From positions 160,322 to 224,321 of the forward strand of contig JACDEI010000002.1 of assembly GCA_013816485.1 (NCBI GenBank): a stretch of DNA of 64,000 nt. Direction: 5' to 3'. The notes beneath the pieces were generated by a model. That model had not been told where the DNA came from, did not search any database, and was given only the letters and a program-made list of their open reading frames with translations. The stretch comes from Planctomycetota bacterium. Its GTDB lineage: Bacteria; Planctomycetota; UBA11346. Both the position numbers and the translations under genes were made by a program. The number at the start of each line of letters is the position of its first letter. The first letter of the stretch is position 1. Shown piece after piece: positions 17,270-26,800 of the stretch.

Positions 17270-17320
17270 CACTACACGCCGAAATTCCTTCGTGTGACAG
17301 GAGAATTTTGGCGCGTAGTG
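17270..17320. repeat. Inverted repeat abutting the putA stop codon
   Basis: Arms of 18 nt at 17270-17287 (CACTACACGCCGAAATTC) and 17303-17320 (GAATTTTGGCGCGTAGTG) with a 15-nt loop. The two differences from perfect pairing are G-U compatible. It ends directly against the putA stop codon (17321-17323). A small GGGC-TTCG-CCCC-type hairpin lies just before it. Confidence 0.6.
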
Positions 17321-20300
17321 CTACAGGTCCGGCGTGAAGCCGTGGCGCAGGGTGTTCTCGCTCACGCAACGTGGGACAAGAAATTGCAGGAGGTAATCTG
17401 GCCCGCCGGCCTTCGAGCCGATGCCGGACAGTTTGAAGCCGCCGAATGGCTGGATGTCCACGAGAGCACCCGTGATCTTGCGATTGATGTAGAGGTTACC
17501 GACGCGGAACTCGCGCGTGACGCGGGTGATCGCTGACGGACTGCGGGAGTAGAAACCACCGGTCAGGGCGAATCGTGTGCCGTTGGCGATCCTGAGCGCG
17601 CCGTCCAGATCATGTGCCGGGATCACGGCGAGTACCGGGCCGAATATCTCGTCCTGCGCCAGCGATGACGACGGATCGACGTTGATGAAGATATGGGGTG
17701 CGACATAGGAGCCGGCAGCGTCGACTTCCGGCGGAACGATCCCGGCATAGGCCAGGGTCGCTGCATGTTTCGCATCGGCGATGCGCGCAAGGATACGCTG
17801 CCTGGCTTCGTCATCGATCACCGGACCTATCGCGGATGCGGGATCATCCGCCGGACCGATGGTCAGGCTGGCGGTGGCCTGGACTAGGCGTTCGATGAAC
17901 GCCGTGCTGTCGCCGATGACGATGGCACGCGAACACGCCGAACACTTCTGTCCCTGGTAACCGAAGGCGCTGTGCATGACGCCGAGGACCGCCTCGTCGA
18001 GATCGGCATCGGCGTCGACGATGATGGCGTTTTTACCCCCCATCTCGCACACCACGCGTTTGACTTCGCTCGTCCGGCTGCGCGCGGCCTGCTCGTTGAT
18101 GGCGAGACCGACGGCGACCGACCCGGTGAAGGTGATGAGCGAAACCTCGGGGTGGCCGACCAATACCGGGCCGACCACCTCGCCTACACCTGGAAGCAGG
18201 TTCACCACGCCTGGAGGGAAACCAGCCGTCTGCATCGCCACCATCAGCGCGGACGCGATGGCCGGCGTCTGCTCCGCCGGCTTCATGATCACGGTGTTAC
18301 CGGCTACCAATGCCGCGGTGGCCATGCCGCAGAGGATGGCGAGCGGGAAGTTCCAGGGTGCGATCACCACGGCGACACCGCGCGGTTCATAGAACATGCG
18401 GTTGTGTTCGCCTGGGAGGTCGCGCTGGTGACCCGCGTCGAGTCGCCGCATCTCCAGCGCGTAGTAGCGGCAGAAGTCGATCGCCTCGCACACGTCGGCA
18501 TCGGCTTCGGGCATACTCTTGCCCGACTCTAGGACCATGAGTGCGATCAGGTCGTGGCGCCGGCGCAGCAGTTCCTCCGCCAAGCGTTCGAGCAAGACGG
18601 CGCGTTCCTCCACTGGACAGTCGCGCCAACCCAGGAAGGCCTTGGCGGCGGCGGCGACGACCGCGTCGACCTCTGCCGCGCCGGTGGTGGCGACCGTGGC
18701 GACGAGCTCGCGGTGTTGGCCCGGATTGCAGGAACGGATGCGCTCATCCGCAGGGATGGTGGTGGCACCGATCACTGCCGGGCAGGCAAGTGGCAGACGA
18801 CGGCGCAGGTGATCGATGGCCTGGACACACGCCGCGCGGGACGAGGCCTGGCTGAAGTCGAGCAGCGGCTGGTTGGCAAATCCTCCTGGCCGGACAACGG
18901 CGACGCGGGCGGTTCCACCGGGTTGGGGTTTCATCAGCAAGCCCTCCTCATCGCCATGTTCAAGAAATCCGACGCGGACAAACGACTGGTTCGAGGTGTT
19001 CTCAAGCAGACGCCGCACCAAGTAGGCCATCCCTGGCAGCAGGCGACCGTACGGCGCGTACACCCGCACACGTTCGCCGCGCTCCACCAGGGTCGCCTTC
19101 AGCGGCTCGGCCATGCCGTAGAGCATCTGGAACTCAATCGCACGTTGTGGCAGCCGGCGCTGGGCGACACCCGCCAGGATATGCGCGATGGAACGCACGT
19201 TGTGGCTGGCGAAGGCGGGCCGCAGGACCGCATGACGGTCGAGCAGCCAATCGCTGAGCGCCTCATAGTTGGCGTCGGTGGCCGCTTTATCAGTGAACAC
19301 CGGAACCGCCCACCCCTGTTGGGCCGCCACCACCCGCTCGTGGTCATGGTAGGCGCCTTTGACCAGTCGGATCCAGAATGGTGTGCCGCGCCGTTCGCTC
19401 CAGGTCAGCAGGCGTTCGAGATCCTGTTTGGCGCAGCGCAGGTAGGCCTGGATCGCCACGCCGACATCGCGCCAGCCGCGGAACTCCTCGCTGTCGAGCA
19501 CCTCGGTGATGAGGTCGAGCGTGAGTGGACGCACCGCGTTGTGCTCCATGTCGATATTGACGAACACCCCACGCCGGCGGGCGGCACGCAGGATCGGTTC
19601 CAGTCTGGTGCGTACCGCGCGGATGCTGCCGCCCGGATCCACGGGATCGAAGCGGTTGACCAAGGCCGAAACTTTCAGTGAGATGTTTACCGCTGGCAGC
19701 GGTTTCGAGCGATCGCCATCGATCTGGGGATCGTGCGGCCATCCGACTGCCGCATCCGCCAGACCAGCGATGAGATGGAGGTAGGCATCGCGGTAGGCAT
19801 CCGCTTCCTGGGAAGAGATCACTGCTTCGCCGAGCAGATCGACGGTGAATGCCAGGTGGCGACGACGCAGGCGGGCGACCTCGGAGATGATGCGAGGCAG
19901 ATCATCGCCGGCGATGAACTTGCGTGCCAGTTGACGCACCCCGACGGTGGCAGCACCAGCCGTAAGTCGCATCAGCCAGGCAGAATCACGCACGTGGTCG
20001 AGCAACCACGCCGCCGGGAACGGCAGACGTGCGGCCACCGGCCGCAAGTACTCCACCAAATGTTCGGCGATGTCGCGCGGTGTGCGCAAGCCCGGCAAGG
20101 CGTCGACAAAACGGAAAAGTTGGATCTTCAACTGCTCATCACGCATGGACCAAGCCATGGCAAGATCATCGATCCAGGCGCGGGTTCCCGGAACAGGACG
20201 GCGACGACGTACGCCGGCAAACAGCGCCCGGCCGTATTCATGCGCCAGCATTTCTCCGTCGCGCTGCACGCTGCAAGCGTACGTCACCAGACGAAGTCCT

Positions 20301-20335
20301 GCAATGCGACCGCCGGTGAAGCAGCCACAGTTCAC
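17321..20335 (-). CDS. putA: Bifunctional proline dehydrogenase / 1-pyrroline-5-carboxylate dehydrogenase
   Basis: A 1004-residue enzyme that oxidises proline to glutamate in two steps. The FAD-dependent proline dehydrogenase barrel occupies about 1-480, with RFVDALP, NISLKVSAL, IRLVKGAYHDHE, EFQMLYGMAEPL and YAPYGRLLPGMAYLVRRLLENT. The aldehyde dehydrogenase half occupies about 520-1000, with WNFPLAI, KPAEQTP, FTGSVAVG, the catalytic Glu in VCEMGGKNAII and catalytic Cys in GYQGQKCSACSR. There is no N-terminal DNA-binding domain, so it is not the autoregulating enterobacterial type. The start is uncertain: a second ATG at 20251 removes 28 residues that look unlike the family. Monocistronic, convergent with the aminotransferase. 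Confidence 0.92.
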   Translation of the reverse strand: MNCGCFTGGRIAGLRLVTYACSVQRDGEMLAHEYGRALFAGVRRRRPVPGTRAWIDDLAMAWSMRDEQLKIQLFRFVDALPGLRTPRDIAEHLVEYLRPVAARLPFPAAWLLDHVRDSAWLMRLTAGAATVGVRQLARKFIAGDDLPRIISEVARLRRRHLAFTVDLLGEAVISSQEADAYRDAYLHLIAGLADAAVGWPHDPQIDGDRSKPLPAVNISLKVSALVNRFDPVDPGGSIRAVRTRLEPILRAARRRGVFVNIDMEHNAVRPLTLDLITEVLDSEEFRGWRDVGVAIQAYLRCAKQDLERLLTWSERRGTPFWIRLVKGAYHDHERVVAAQQGWAVPVFTDKAATDANYEALSDWLLDRHAVLRPAFASHNVRSIAHILAGVAQRRLPQRAIEFQMLYGMAEPLKATLVERGERVRVYAPYGRLLPGMAYLVRRLLENTSNQSFVRVGFLEHGDEEGLLMKPQPGGTARVAVVRPGGFANQPLLDFSQASSRAACVQAIDHLRRRLPLACPAVIGATTIPADERIRSCNPGQHRELVATVATTGAAEVDAVVAAAAKAFLGWRDCPVEERAVLLERLAEELLRRRHDLIALMVLESGKSMPEADADVCEAIDFCRYYALEMRRLDAGHQRDLPGEHNRMFYEPRGVAVVIAPWNFPLAILCGMATAALVAGNTVIMKPAEQTPAIASALMVAMQTAGFPPGVVNLLPGVGEVVGPVLVGHPEVSLITFTGSVAVGLAINEQAARSRTSEVKRVVCEMGGKNAIIVDADADLDEAVLGVMHSAFGYQGQKCSACSRAIVIGDSTAFIERLVQATASLTIGPADDPASAIGPVIDDEARQRILARIADAKHAATLAYAGIVPPEVDAAGSYVAPHIFINVDPSSSLAQDEIFGPVLAVIPAHDLDGALRIANGTRFALTGGFYSRSPSAITRVTREFRVGNLYINRKITGALVDIQPFGGFKLSGIGSKAGGPDYLLQFLVPRCVSENTLRHGFTPDL

Positions 20336-20400
20336 GAGCCAGCCGTCATCCCCGTGCTGCTGAGTGGGACTGGTGTCCGCTAGCCCGGGGCGTTACCACC

Positions 20401-23400
20401 TCAGGGCTCGTAGAAACGGACCATGCCATCCTGGGTGCAGACCGCCAATTGCTGGCCAACGATCGCGGGAGCTAGGAATTCGCTGCCGCCTGGGACGACG
20501 AAACCTTTCGGTCCGACCACCAACAACTGTTTGCCGATCGGCAACACTGCATGCCCGGACCACACCAGCGGCACCGCGGTCGGACGACCATCGAAACGGC
20601 CGACATCCTGCCACGACGCATCGCTCAGGATCCACGCGTGATTGTCCGGGGTGATCAGCACGCCCTTGCCGGCGGAACGGATCTCCTGCGGCAGGGGCGC
20701 ACGGGTTGGCGGATTCTCTCCCTGGCACACCCAATGGCTGATACGGGTGACGCAGTGCACGCCATCGGCGGCCTTCCAGGCACTCAGGACCTCTCCGTCC
20801 AGCCTGTGACGGGTCACCAGTTTACCATCATCTGGCAGATGAATGTCGATCGAACCATCGACGCGGACCGCCAGCACACGGTCATCATGCAGGATCGGGC
20901 CGTGGACGAAGGTTGCCCCCGGCTGGCCGTGCCAAGCGGCCAACGGCGTGCGGTCATCACTGGCATGCAACGCACCGTCGATGCCTGCGAGGATGATGAA
21001 CCGGCGACCGACGATCAGTTCACTCGCATAATCGACGAGCGGCAGGTCTGTGCGCCCGGCGATCGCCAGGCGTTCGATGCCGTTCTTGCCGACCCGGATG
21101 GCGATGGCCTCGCGCGTCGGATACCAGACGCCATCGGTTGTACCCAGAGCGCCGGCATACAGGGGTTGGCCGATTACATCACCGGTGCCGGGATTCTCGA
21201 AAGCGAAACGCTGGACCGGCTGACCGGGCGCGATGGAGGCCGCCCCCTGACGGCTCGCAATCCACAAACGGTCATTGATGGCTGTGGGGCGTGCGGTGAC
21301 GGTCATCTTCAGATCGAAGCGACCGGTGGCGGTGCGTTCGAGACCTACGGGGAGGAACCAGCCACCTTCCGCGGCGCTGCCCTGCACCTCGACCACATCG
21401 AAGCCCGCCCGCTGCACCCGCAGGGTCACAGCAGCACGCTCGCCTGCCGGCATATCAAGGATGAGCGGCGTGGTGCCGATCGATTTGCCATCGCGCAGCA
21501 CATCCGCTCCACTGGGCTGGCTGTGCACCACCAACGGCAGGTAACGCAGCCCCATCTTCTGGGCGATCGCCAGGCTGGTCGTGGTGTCGCCAGCCAGCAT
21601 CGCCTTGCGCAGTTCCTCCTGCCATGCCTGCTGCTGGCCACGGATTGATGCGATCGAGTCGAGATCCTGTTGCGCCAGGGTGCGCGCCGACGTGCGTTGC
21701 CATTGCGGACGGGCGAGTAATTCCTTCAACATGCGTTCGTTGGCTTCCCAGTCATTCTGGCGGGCAAAGCCCCTGGCGGTTTCAAGCGCCAGGGTCGCCG
21801 CCGATTCTATCCCACGCAGACGTGCGCTGCGACCAGCCACCAGGGTCGCGATGTTCGCCGGCGGTTGACGCTCCAGGATCCACGCATCGAGCGCCGTGGC
21901 TTCATCGCCCGCCTTGCGTTCACTCCCCAGACCGCTGAGTTCGTTGAGCAGTTGCGCCAACGAACGCAGGCTCTCGGCATTGGACGCTTGCGGCCATTTG
22001 CCCGTGGCCTGTTGCACCCGGGTGGCGAACGAGCCCATCACCTTGACGTCATCGCTGTCCTGGATGAGCGACAGCCCCTCGGCTTCCAGGGCGCGCATCT
22101 CCTTGGCGATCTGATCGTTCAGGCGTTTGAGCTCATCTCCTTCGCCAGCCAGCGGAGTGCCGCGCAACTGATCGCCGAGACGTGACTGTTCCCAGGCGGC
22201 TTCGACCTCGACGAAGGCGCCCTGCTCGGCCTGCTTGCGCAAAGTCTTGACCTGTTCCGAGGTGCGTTGTTGCAAGCGGGCGAAATCGCCGCGGATGCGC
22301 TCGATCTGCTCGCGTTGCCGGGCATCGGGGTCGGTGGCCAGGATCTGATTGACTAGGGCGGTGCGCTGGCTGAGTGCCAACGACGATGAACCTGCGCGTT
22401 CCAGGCTCGACAGACGCCAGCGCGCCAGGTAGTCGCTCGCCGTCTCGCTTTCACGCCCCTTCGCCGTCGAGATCAGATGCATGGCCTGCGCCGCCTGACC
22501 ACCCTCCAAGGCGGCTGTCACCTGGGCCAGCAAGCGGTCCGAGCGCGCCTTGAAGGTGTTCTGTCCGCTTTGCAGTGCGGTGCGCAAGTCGAGTGGCTGG
22601 GCAGACAACGGCAGGTTGTTCAGCCGTTCCTGGGCCGTGGGATAATTCTGTTCTTCCACCAGTTTGGTGATGGCGGCGGTTTCGGTCGCCAGGGCTTCGT
22701 TGAGTTGCTGGCGCAGCGCCTTCACCCGATCAAGCGCTTGCAGATCGTTGCCCGCTTCGGCTTCGGCCGTCTCGACTTGCGTCATCGCTTCATCCCAGCG
22801 ACCGGCCGTCATGCTGTCGATCAGCGCCTGCGACGTACTGTCGAGCGCAACGCTACGCCGTTGGGCCATGATCGTCAGGTAGCCGATCGCGCACACCAAA
22901 AGGAGCGCGGCGACCAGCATCACGCGCAACGCCGAGTTGCTGCCCGCGGGCTGCTGCTGGGCACGGTGCGGCACGAAATCGGCGAGCGGTTCGACCGCGG
23001 TGATTTGCCCTACGCTTGGTGGAGCCGGTGCTTCCTGCGTCGGCTGGACCGCGGTGCGCAAACGCGAGACCCCGCCGGCCGCTGCGGTGCGGCGCACCAC
23101 GCCCTTGGCGGCCATGCCGTAGAGCAGGCGCGACATGTTGAGCGTGCTCTCGCGGAAGGCGATGGCGATCTCTTCGACGGTTTTGCGTCCGTCGGTGAAA
23201 TTGAGGACATGTTTTTCGAAGTCGGACAAGACCACGGAACCGGACTCGTTCTCGGACAACGTGAACACTGAATCGGGGCCCCCGACCTCGTTCATCACCT
23301 TGTCGATCTCGGCGACCCGGGACTGCACGGTGTTGAGCAGCACGGAGGTGCCGATGCGCAAGCGGATGGCGCTGTTGTCGAAGTCGAACGTGCTGGCGTC

Positions 23401-23778
23401 GTCCTGTTCGTCGAACACCATTTCTTGATGGGTGGTGCTGAAGCACTTTACCAGGGTGTCCTCGACCATCGAGCGGGTGACCTGCGCCACCTCTTCATCG
23501 CTCACCACCTGCTGACGACGGAGGAGGTCCGCGACTGACCCTTTGCCGAGTCGCCGCGACTCGACCACCATCTGATACATTTCCTGGCCGAGCTTATGGA
23601 AATCGAGCAGCGCCTGGGCCAGCACCAGATCCTTGTCGGCGCAGAAATCGAGACCGACCGGATCACCTTCCTCAAGACAAAAGCGCAGCCGGTAACTAGG
23701 TCCGACGACCGTCAGCACGCCGGATTTCTTCTGCCGGTTGATGCTCGCGAACTGTTCGATCAGGATCGAATTCAGCAT
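20401..23778 (-). CDS. PATAN (DUF4388)-type membrane protein with coiled coil, PEGA domain and C-terminal beta-propeller
   Basis: A 1125-residue protein. The cytoplasmic N-terminus (about 1-250) resembles PATAN/DUF4388 domains, found in regulators of gliding and signalling proteins (KKSGVLTVVG, GDPVGLDF, VADLLRRQQVVSDEEV). One membrane helix lies at about 283-305 (LRVMLVAALLLVCAIGYLTIM). A long, charged helical region (about 310-740) follows. A PEGA domain is near 749-815 (VHSQPSGADVLRDGKSIGTTPL). Strand-rich repeats to the end look like a PQQ-type propeller. Sensing outside and signalling inside is a plausible reading but is inference. It is downstream of, and co-directional with, a paralogue-like 1354-residue protein, 58 nt apart; AGGGA precedes the ATG. 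Confidence 0.72.
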   Translation of the reverse strand: MLNSILIEQFASINRQKKSGVLTVVGPSYRLRFCLEEGDPVGLDFCADKDLVLAQALLDFHKLGQEMYQMVVESRRLGKGSVADLLRRQQVVSDEEVAQVTRSMVEDTLVKCFSTTHQEMVFDEQDDASTFDFDNSAIRLRIGTSVLLNTVQSRVAEIDKVMNEVGGPDSVFTLSENESGSVVLSDFEKHVLNFTDGRKTVEEIAIAFRESTLNMSRLLYGMAAKGVVRRTAAAGGVSRLRTAVQPTQEAPAPPSVGQITAVEPLADFVPHRAQQQPAGSNSALRVMLVAALLLVCAIGYLTIMAQRRSVALDSTSQALIDSMTAGRWDEAMTQVETAEAEAGNDLQALDRVKALRQQLNEALATETAAITKLVEEQNYPTAQERLNNLPLSAQPLDLRTALQSGQNTFKARSDRLLAQVTAALEGGQAAQAMHLISTAKGRESETASDYLARWRLSSLERAGSSSLALSQRTALVNQILATDPDARQREQIERIRGDFARLQQRTSEQVKTLRKQAEQGAFVEVEAAWEQSRLGDQLRGTPLAGEGDELKRLNDQIAKEMRALEAEGLSLIQDSDDVKVMGSFATRVQQATGKWPQASNAESLRSLAQLLNELSGLGSERKAGDEATALDAWILERQPPANIATLVAGRSARLRGIESAATLALETARGFARQNDWEANERMLKELLARPQWQRTSARTLAQQDLDSIASIRGQQQAWQEELRKAMLAGDTTTSLAIAQKMGLRYLPLVVHSQPSGADVLRDGKSIGTTPLILDMPAGERAAVTLRVQRAGFDVVEVQGSAAEGGWFLPVGLERTATGRFDLKMTVTARPTAINDRLWIASRQGAASIAPGQPVQRFAFENPGTGDVIGQPLYAGALGTTDGVWYPTREAIAIRVGKNGIERLAIAGRTDLPLVDYASELIVGRRFIILAGIDGALHASDDRTPLAAWHGQPGATFVHGPILHDDRVLAVRVDGSIDIHLPDDGKLVTRHRLDGEVLSAWKAADGVHCVTRISHWVCQGENPPTRAPLPQEIRSAGKGVLITPDNHAWILSDASWQDVGRFDGRPTAVPLVWSGHAVLPIGKQLLVVGPKGFVVPGGSEFLAPAIVGQQLAVCTQDGMVRFYEP

Positions 23779-23836
23779 GGTGATCCCTGGTGTCTGATGT
23801 GTCGTCCGACGCGTAGTCTGATGAAACGTGCGTTCA

Positions 23837-26800
23837 TCACGGAGAATACGTTGCGAGCGTACCGTCGCTCATACCGACCACAACCATGTCGCCGGAACAC
23901 GCGACCGCCGAAGGGGCGGTCGGACAACTGGTCATCCACAACAATACTCCATGCCGGTAGACCAGGACCAGCCCTGAACGCACGCCGACGGCGACGAGGT
24001 CACCACCAGCGGCCGCCGGCGTGATGGCGGCCGCCGGCAGCGCCAAGGTCGAAGCCACCCCGTCCTGTGACAGACGCATCAGGGCGTTGCCGGCAGCGAC
24101 CCAGATGACATTGGCCGCGGTCACCGCCGGTTCGCCCACGGCCGGTCCGGGCAGGGCGGTGTTCCACCGCAGGGTCGCACCGGTGGCCGAGATGCCCCAC
24201 GACGCCACCCGGCTGCCATCGAGGATGCCGACTGCCGCATCGTTCCCGAGGTGCATGAGCTGACCGATTTCGGTGGCCTTGAGATCGAATTGCCACAGGC
24301 GTTGCTTGGACGATTCCTCGAAGGCGAGCAGTTGGCCCTGGATGGTTGCAACCACCAGCAGACGGTCCGGTCCTTTGGCAAAGCTGAGTGGACCCGCCAG
24401 CGCCGGGCTGGGCAACGGTACACGTGTCATCTCTGAACCCAAGTCGCCGATGTACAGCGCTTCGGCGGCATAGGCCAACCGCTGTTGACCACCCAGCAGA
24501 TCGTTGCTGTGGATCAACGGTTTGCCGCGCACTAGGTCGGTCGACGCCATGCGCGCTTCGATGGTCCCCTTGGGCGAGATCAGGGCCACGTCCTTGTTCG
24601 GCAGGCCCAGCACCAGGGAACCTTCGGGCTGGACGAGCGGCAGGTGGTTGAGGCGGAACCGTTCCAGGTCGGAGAGATCATCGACTGTGGCGATGCTGGT
24701 GCGCCATTGCGGCTTGCCGTCCGCCGACAGGCGGTGCAGCACTTCGCCCGACAACGCCAGCACGCCACCGTCGGGCAGCGCCATCACGGTATTGATCGGC
24801 TTGCCGAGATTGACCTGCCAACGCGTGGCTCGCGCCATCGCGGCCTGCCAACGCCATTCGCCTGCGATCTCGCCGACTTTGCGGATGGTGGGCTGCCAGC
24901 CGTCCATGGTCACGCGGACCTCGTGGGTGGTCTGTTCAGGACGGAAGCCGATGACGCAGGGAGTGGTTCCGACCACCACCTGGTTGACCAGCACCTGGGC
25001 TCCGGGCGGTGTGGTTTCGATGCGGATCGGTAACTTCAGTTCCGCAGGGAGTTGACCGCCACCGGCAAACAGGTTGCGGGCCAAGCGCCATGCCTGTTCG
25101 GTCTGCTCGGCCTGCATCGCCGTACGCCAGAGCCCCATCTGCTCTTCGCGTGAACGCTGGGCCTGCGCGACAAGATCGAGACGCGCCTTCGCTTGGTTCG
25201 CCTGGGGCGCCGACGGATGCGTGGCGATGAAGGCGTTTAAGGCCTCCACGGTCGGATTGGTGCCCAGTTGCTGGTAGGCTGCGGCAGCCAGCTGGATGCG
25301 TTTGGCGATGTCGCCACGGGCGGCGGTCAGGTCGCTGGTCCGTCCCCAGGCTTTTGCGGCCCCCTCCAACGCCAGGAGTTCTGCATTGGCCTTGCCGAGG
25401 TCCTGGCCCGCCTTCGCCTGCGCGGTGCCCAATGCGGCGACGAATTGCTGCTCCTGCGGTTCGAGCCGGGCAACGCCTTCCTTCGCCAGCGGTGAAACGG
25501 TCTCATGACCGATGGTGGCGAGCTGGCGATATCCGGCGAGCGCTCCCGCGAGATTGCCCGCCTTTTCCAGGCCTTGGAGCTCATCCATCCGTTCCGGTGC
25601 CTGTATCCGCTGCTGGGCGACATCGCTCTGCCGACGGCGGGCTTCGGTGACTGCATCCTCCGCCGACTTCAGGCGCATGCCGACCGAATCGTGGAACTCG
25701 GGCTTGCGCAGTTGTTGCAGCAGTTGGTCGGCCCGCACGACGTCGCCGTTACCGGCCGAGGCACTGATCTCCTTAAGTGCAGTCTGCGCGAGGTTGATCC
25801 GGACCGTGACCAGGCGGCCATCGAACTCGTTGAGTGCGATCTGCGCTTCCAGGGCGGTATTGGTCCCCCCCATGCGCTTGACCTGTTCTCCGAGTTTGTC
25901 CGATTCTTGAGCCACCTGGCTCAGCGCGGTGAAGGTCGCTTGGTTCGTTCCTGGCGGAACACTGTCCAACAGCCGGGACGCGGTTGCCAGATCGCTGCGG
26001 AAGGAATGCAGGAGCAGGTACGGACGGGCCACCAGCCAGCCGAACACGCCGATGGCGATGAAGGCGGTGGCGTAGATCACCATGATGCGCTGATGGTGTT
26101 TCTTGGTCGACGCCAGGATCTCCTGCAGGCGTGGGATGCGCGGATCGCCTTCGCGGATGACGCGGATCGCTGCGCGGTAGGATTGCATCGCGGCGTAGAA
26201 ACGGCGCACACGGCGCAGTTGATGACCGCGATCGATCAGGCGCTCGGCCGCATCATCGCTGACCCGGCTTTCGAGTTCGCGGATGTGGGTCTGGAGCTCC
26301 TTGTTGTCGGAATTGAGCTTGGCGATTTCACGCCATTCGCTCAGCGCCCCGGAATAGTTGCTCGATTCCTCCAGCGCACGGGCGTTCTTGACCGACGATT
26401 CCAGTTTGTTGGCCCAGAACTCGGACCCCTTGCCGTCCTTGGTCGCGGCTTGCTTGGCCCCCTTGCTAACGATGCGGGTGGTGGTCGGGCTGGCGAGCAT
26501 CTTGCGCTTGTGGCCAGCGACGTGCGGGTTGGCACCGCAAAAGATGCACAGGCGGTCGGACACCGCGATCGTGCGGTTGCACGATTGGCAGGACAGACGC
26601 AGCGGTGCTTCGCATTCGGTGCAGACCTTGGCCTCACGATGGTTCACGTGACCGCACTGGACGCAGATGACGACGTCCTCGTTGTCCTTGTCGCGTTCCG
26701 CGCTGGCGAAGATGCGCGCCATCTCGCGGCGTACGTCCTCGTTTTTGGGGTCGAGTTCGAGGATCTTCAGGCAGGTGCCGCGGGCGTCCTCCAGGCGACC

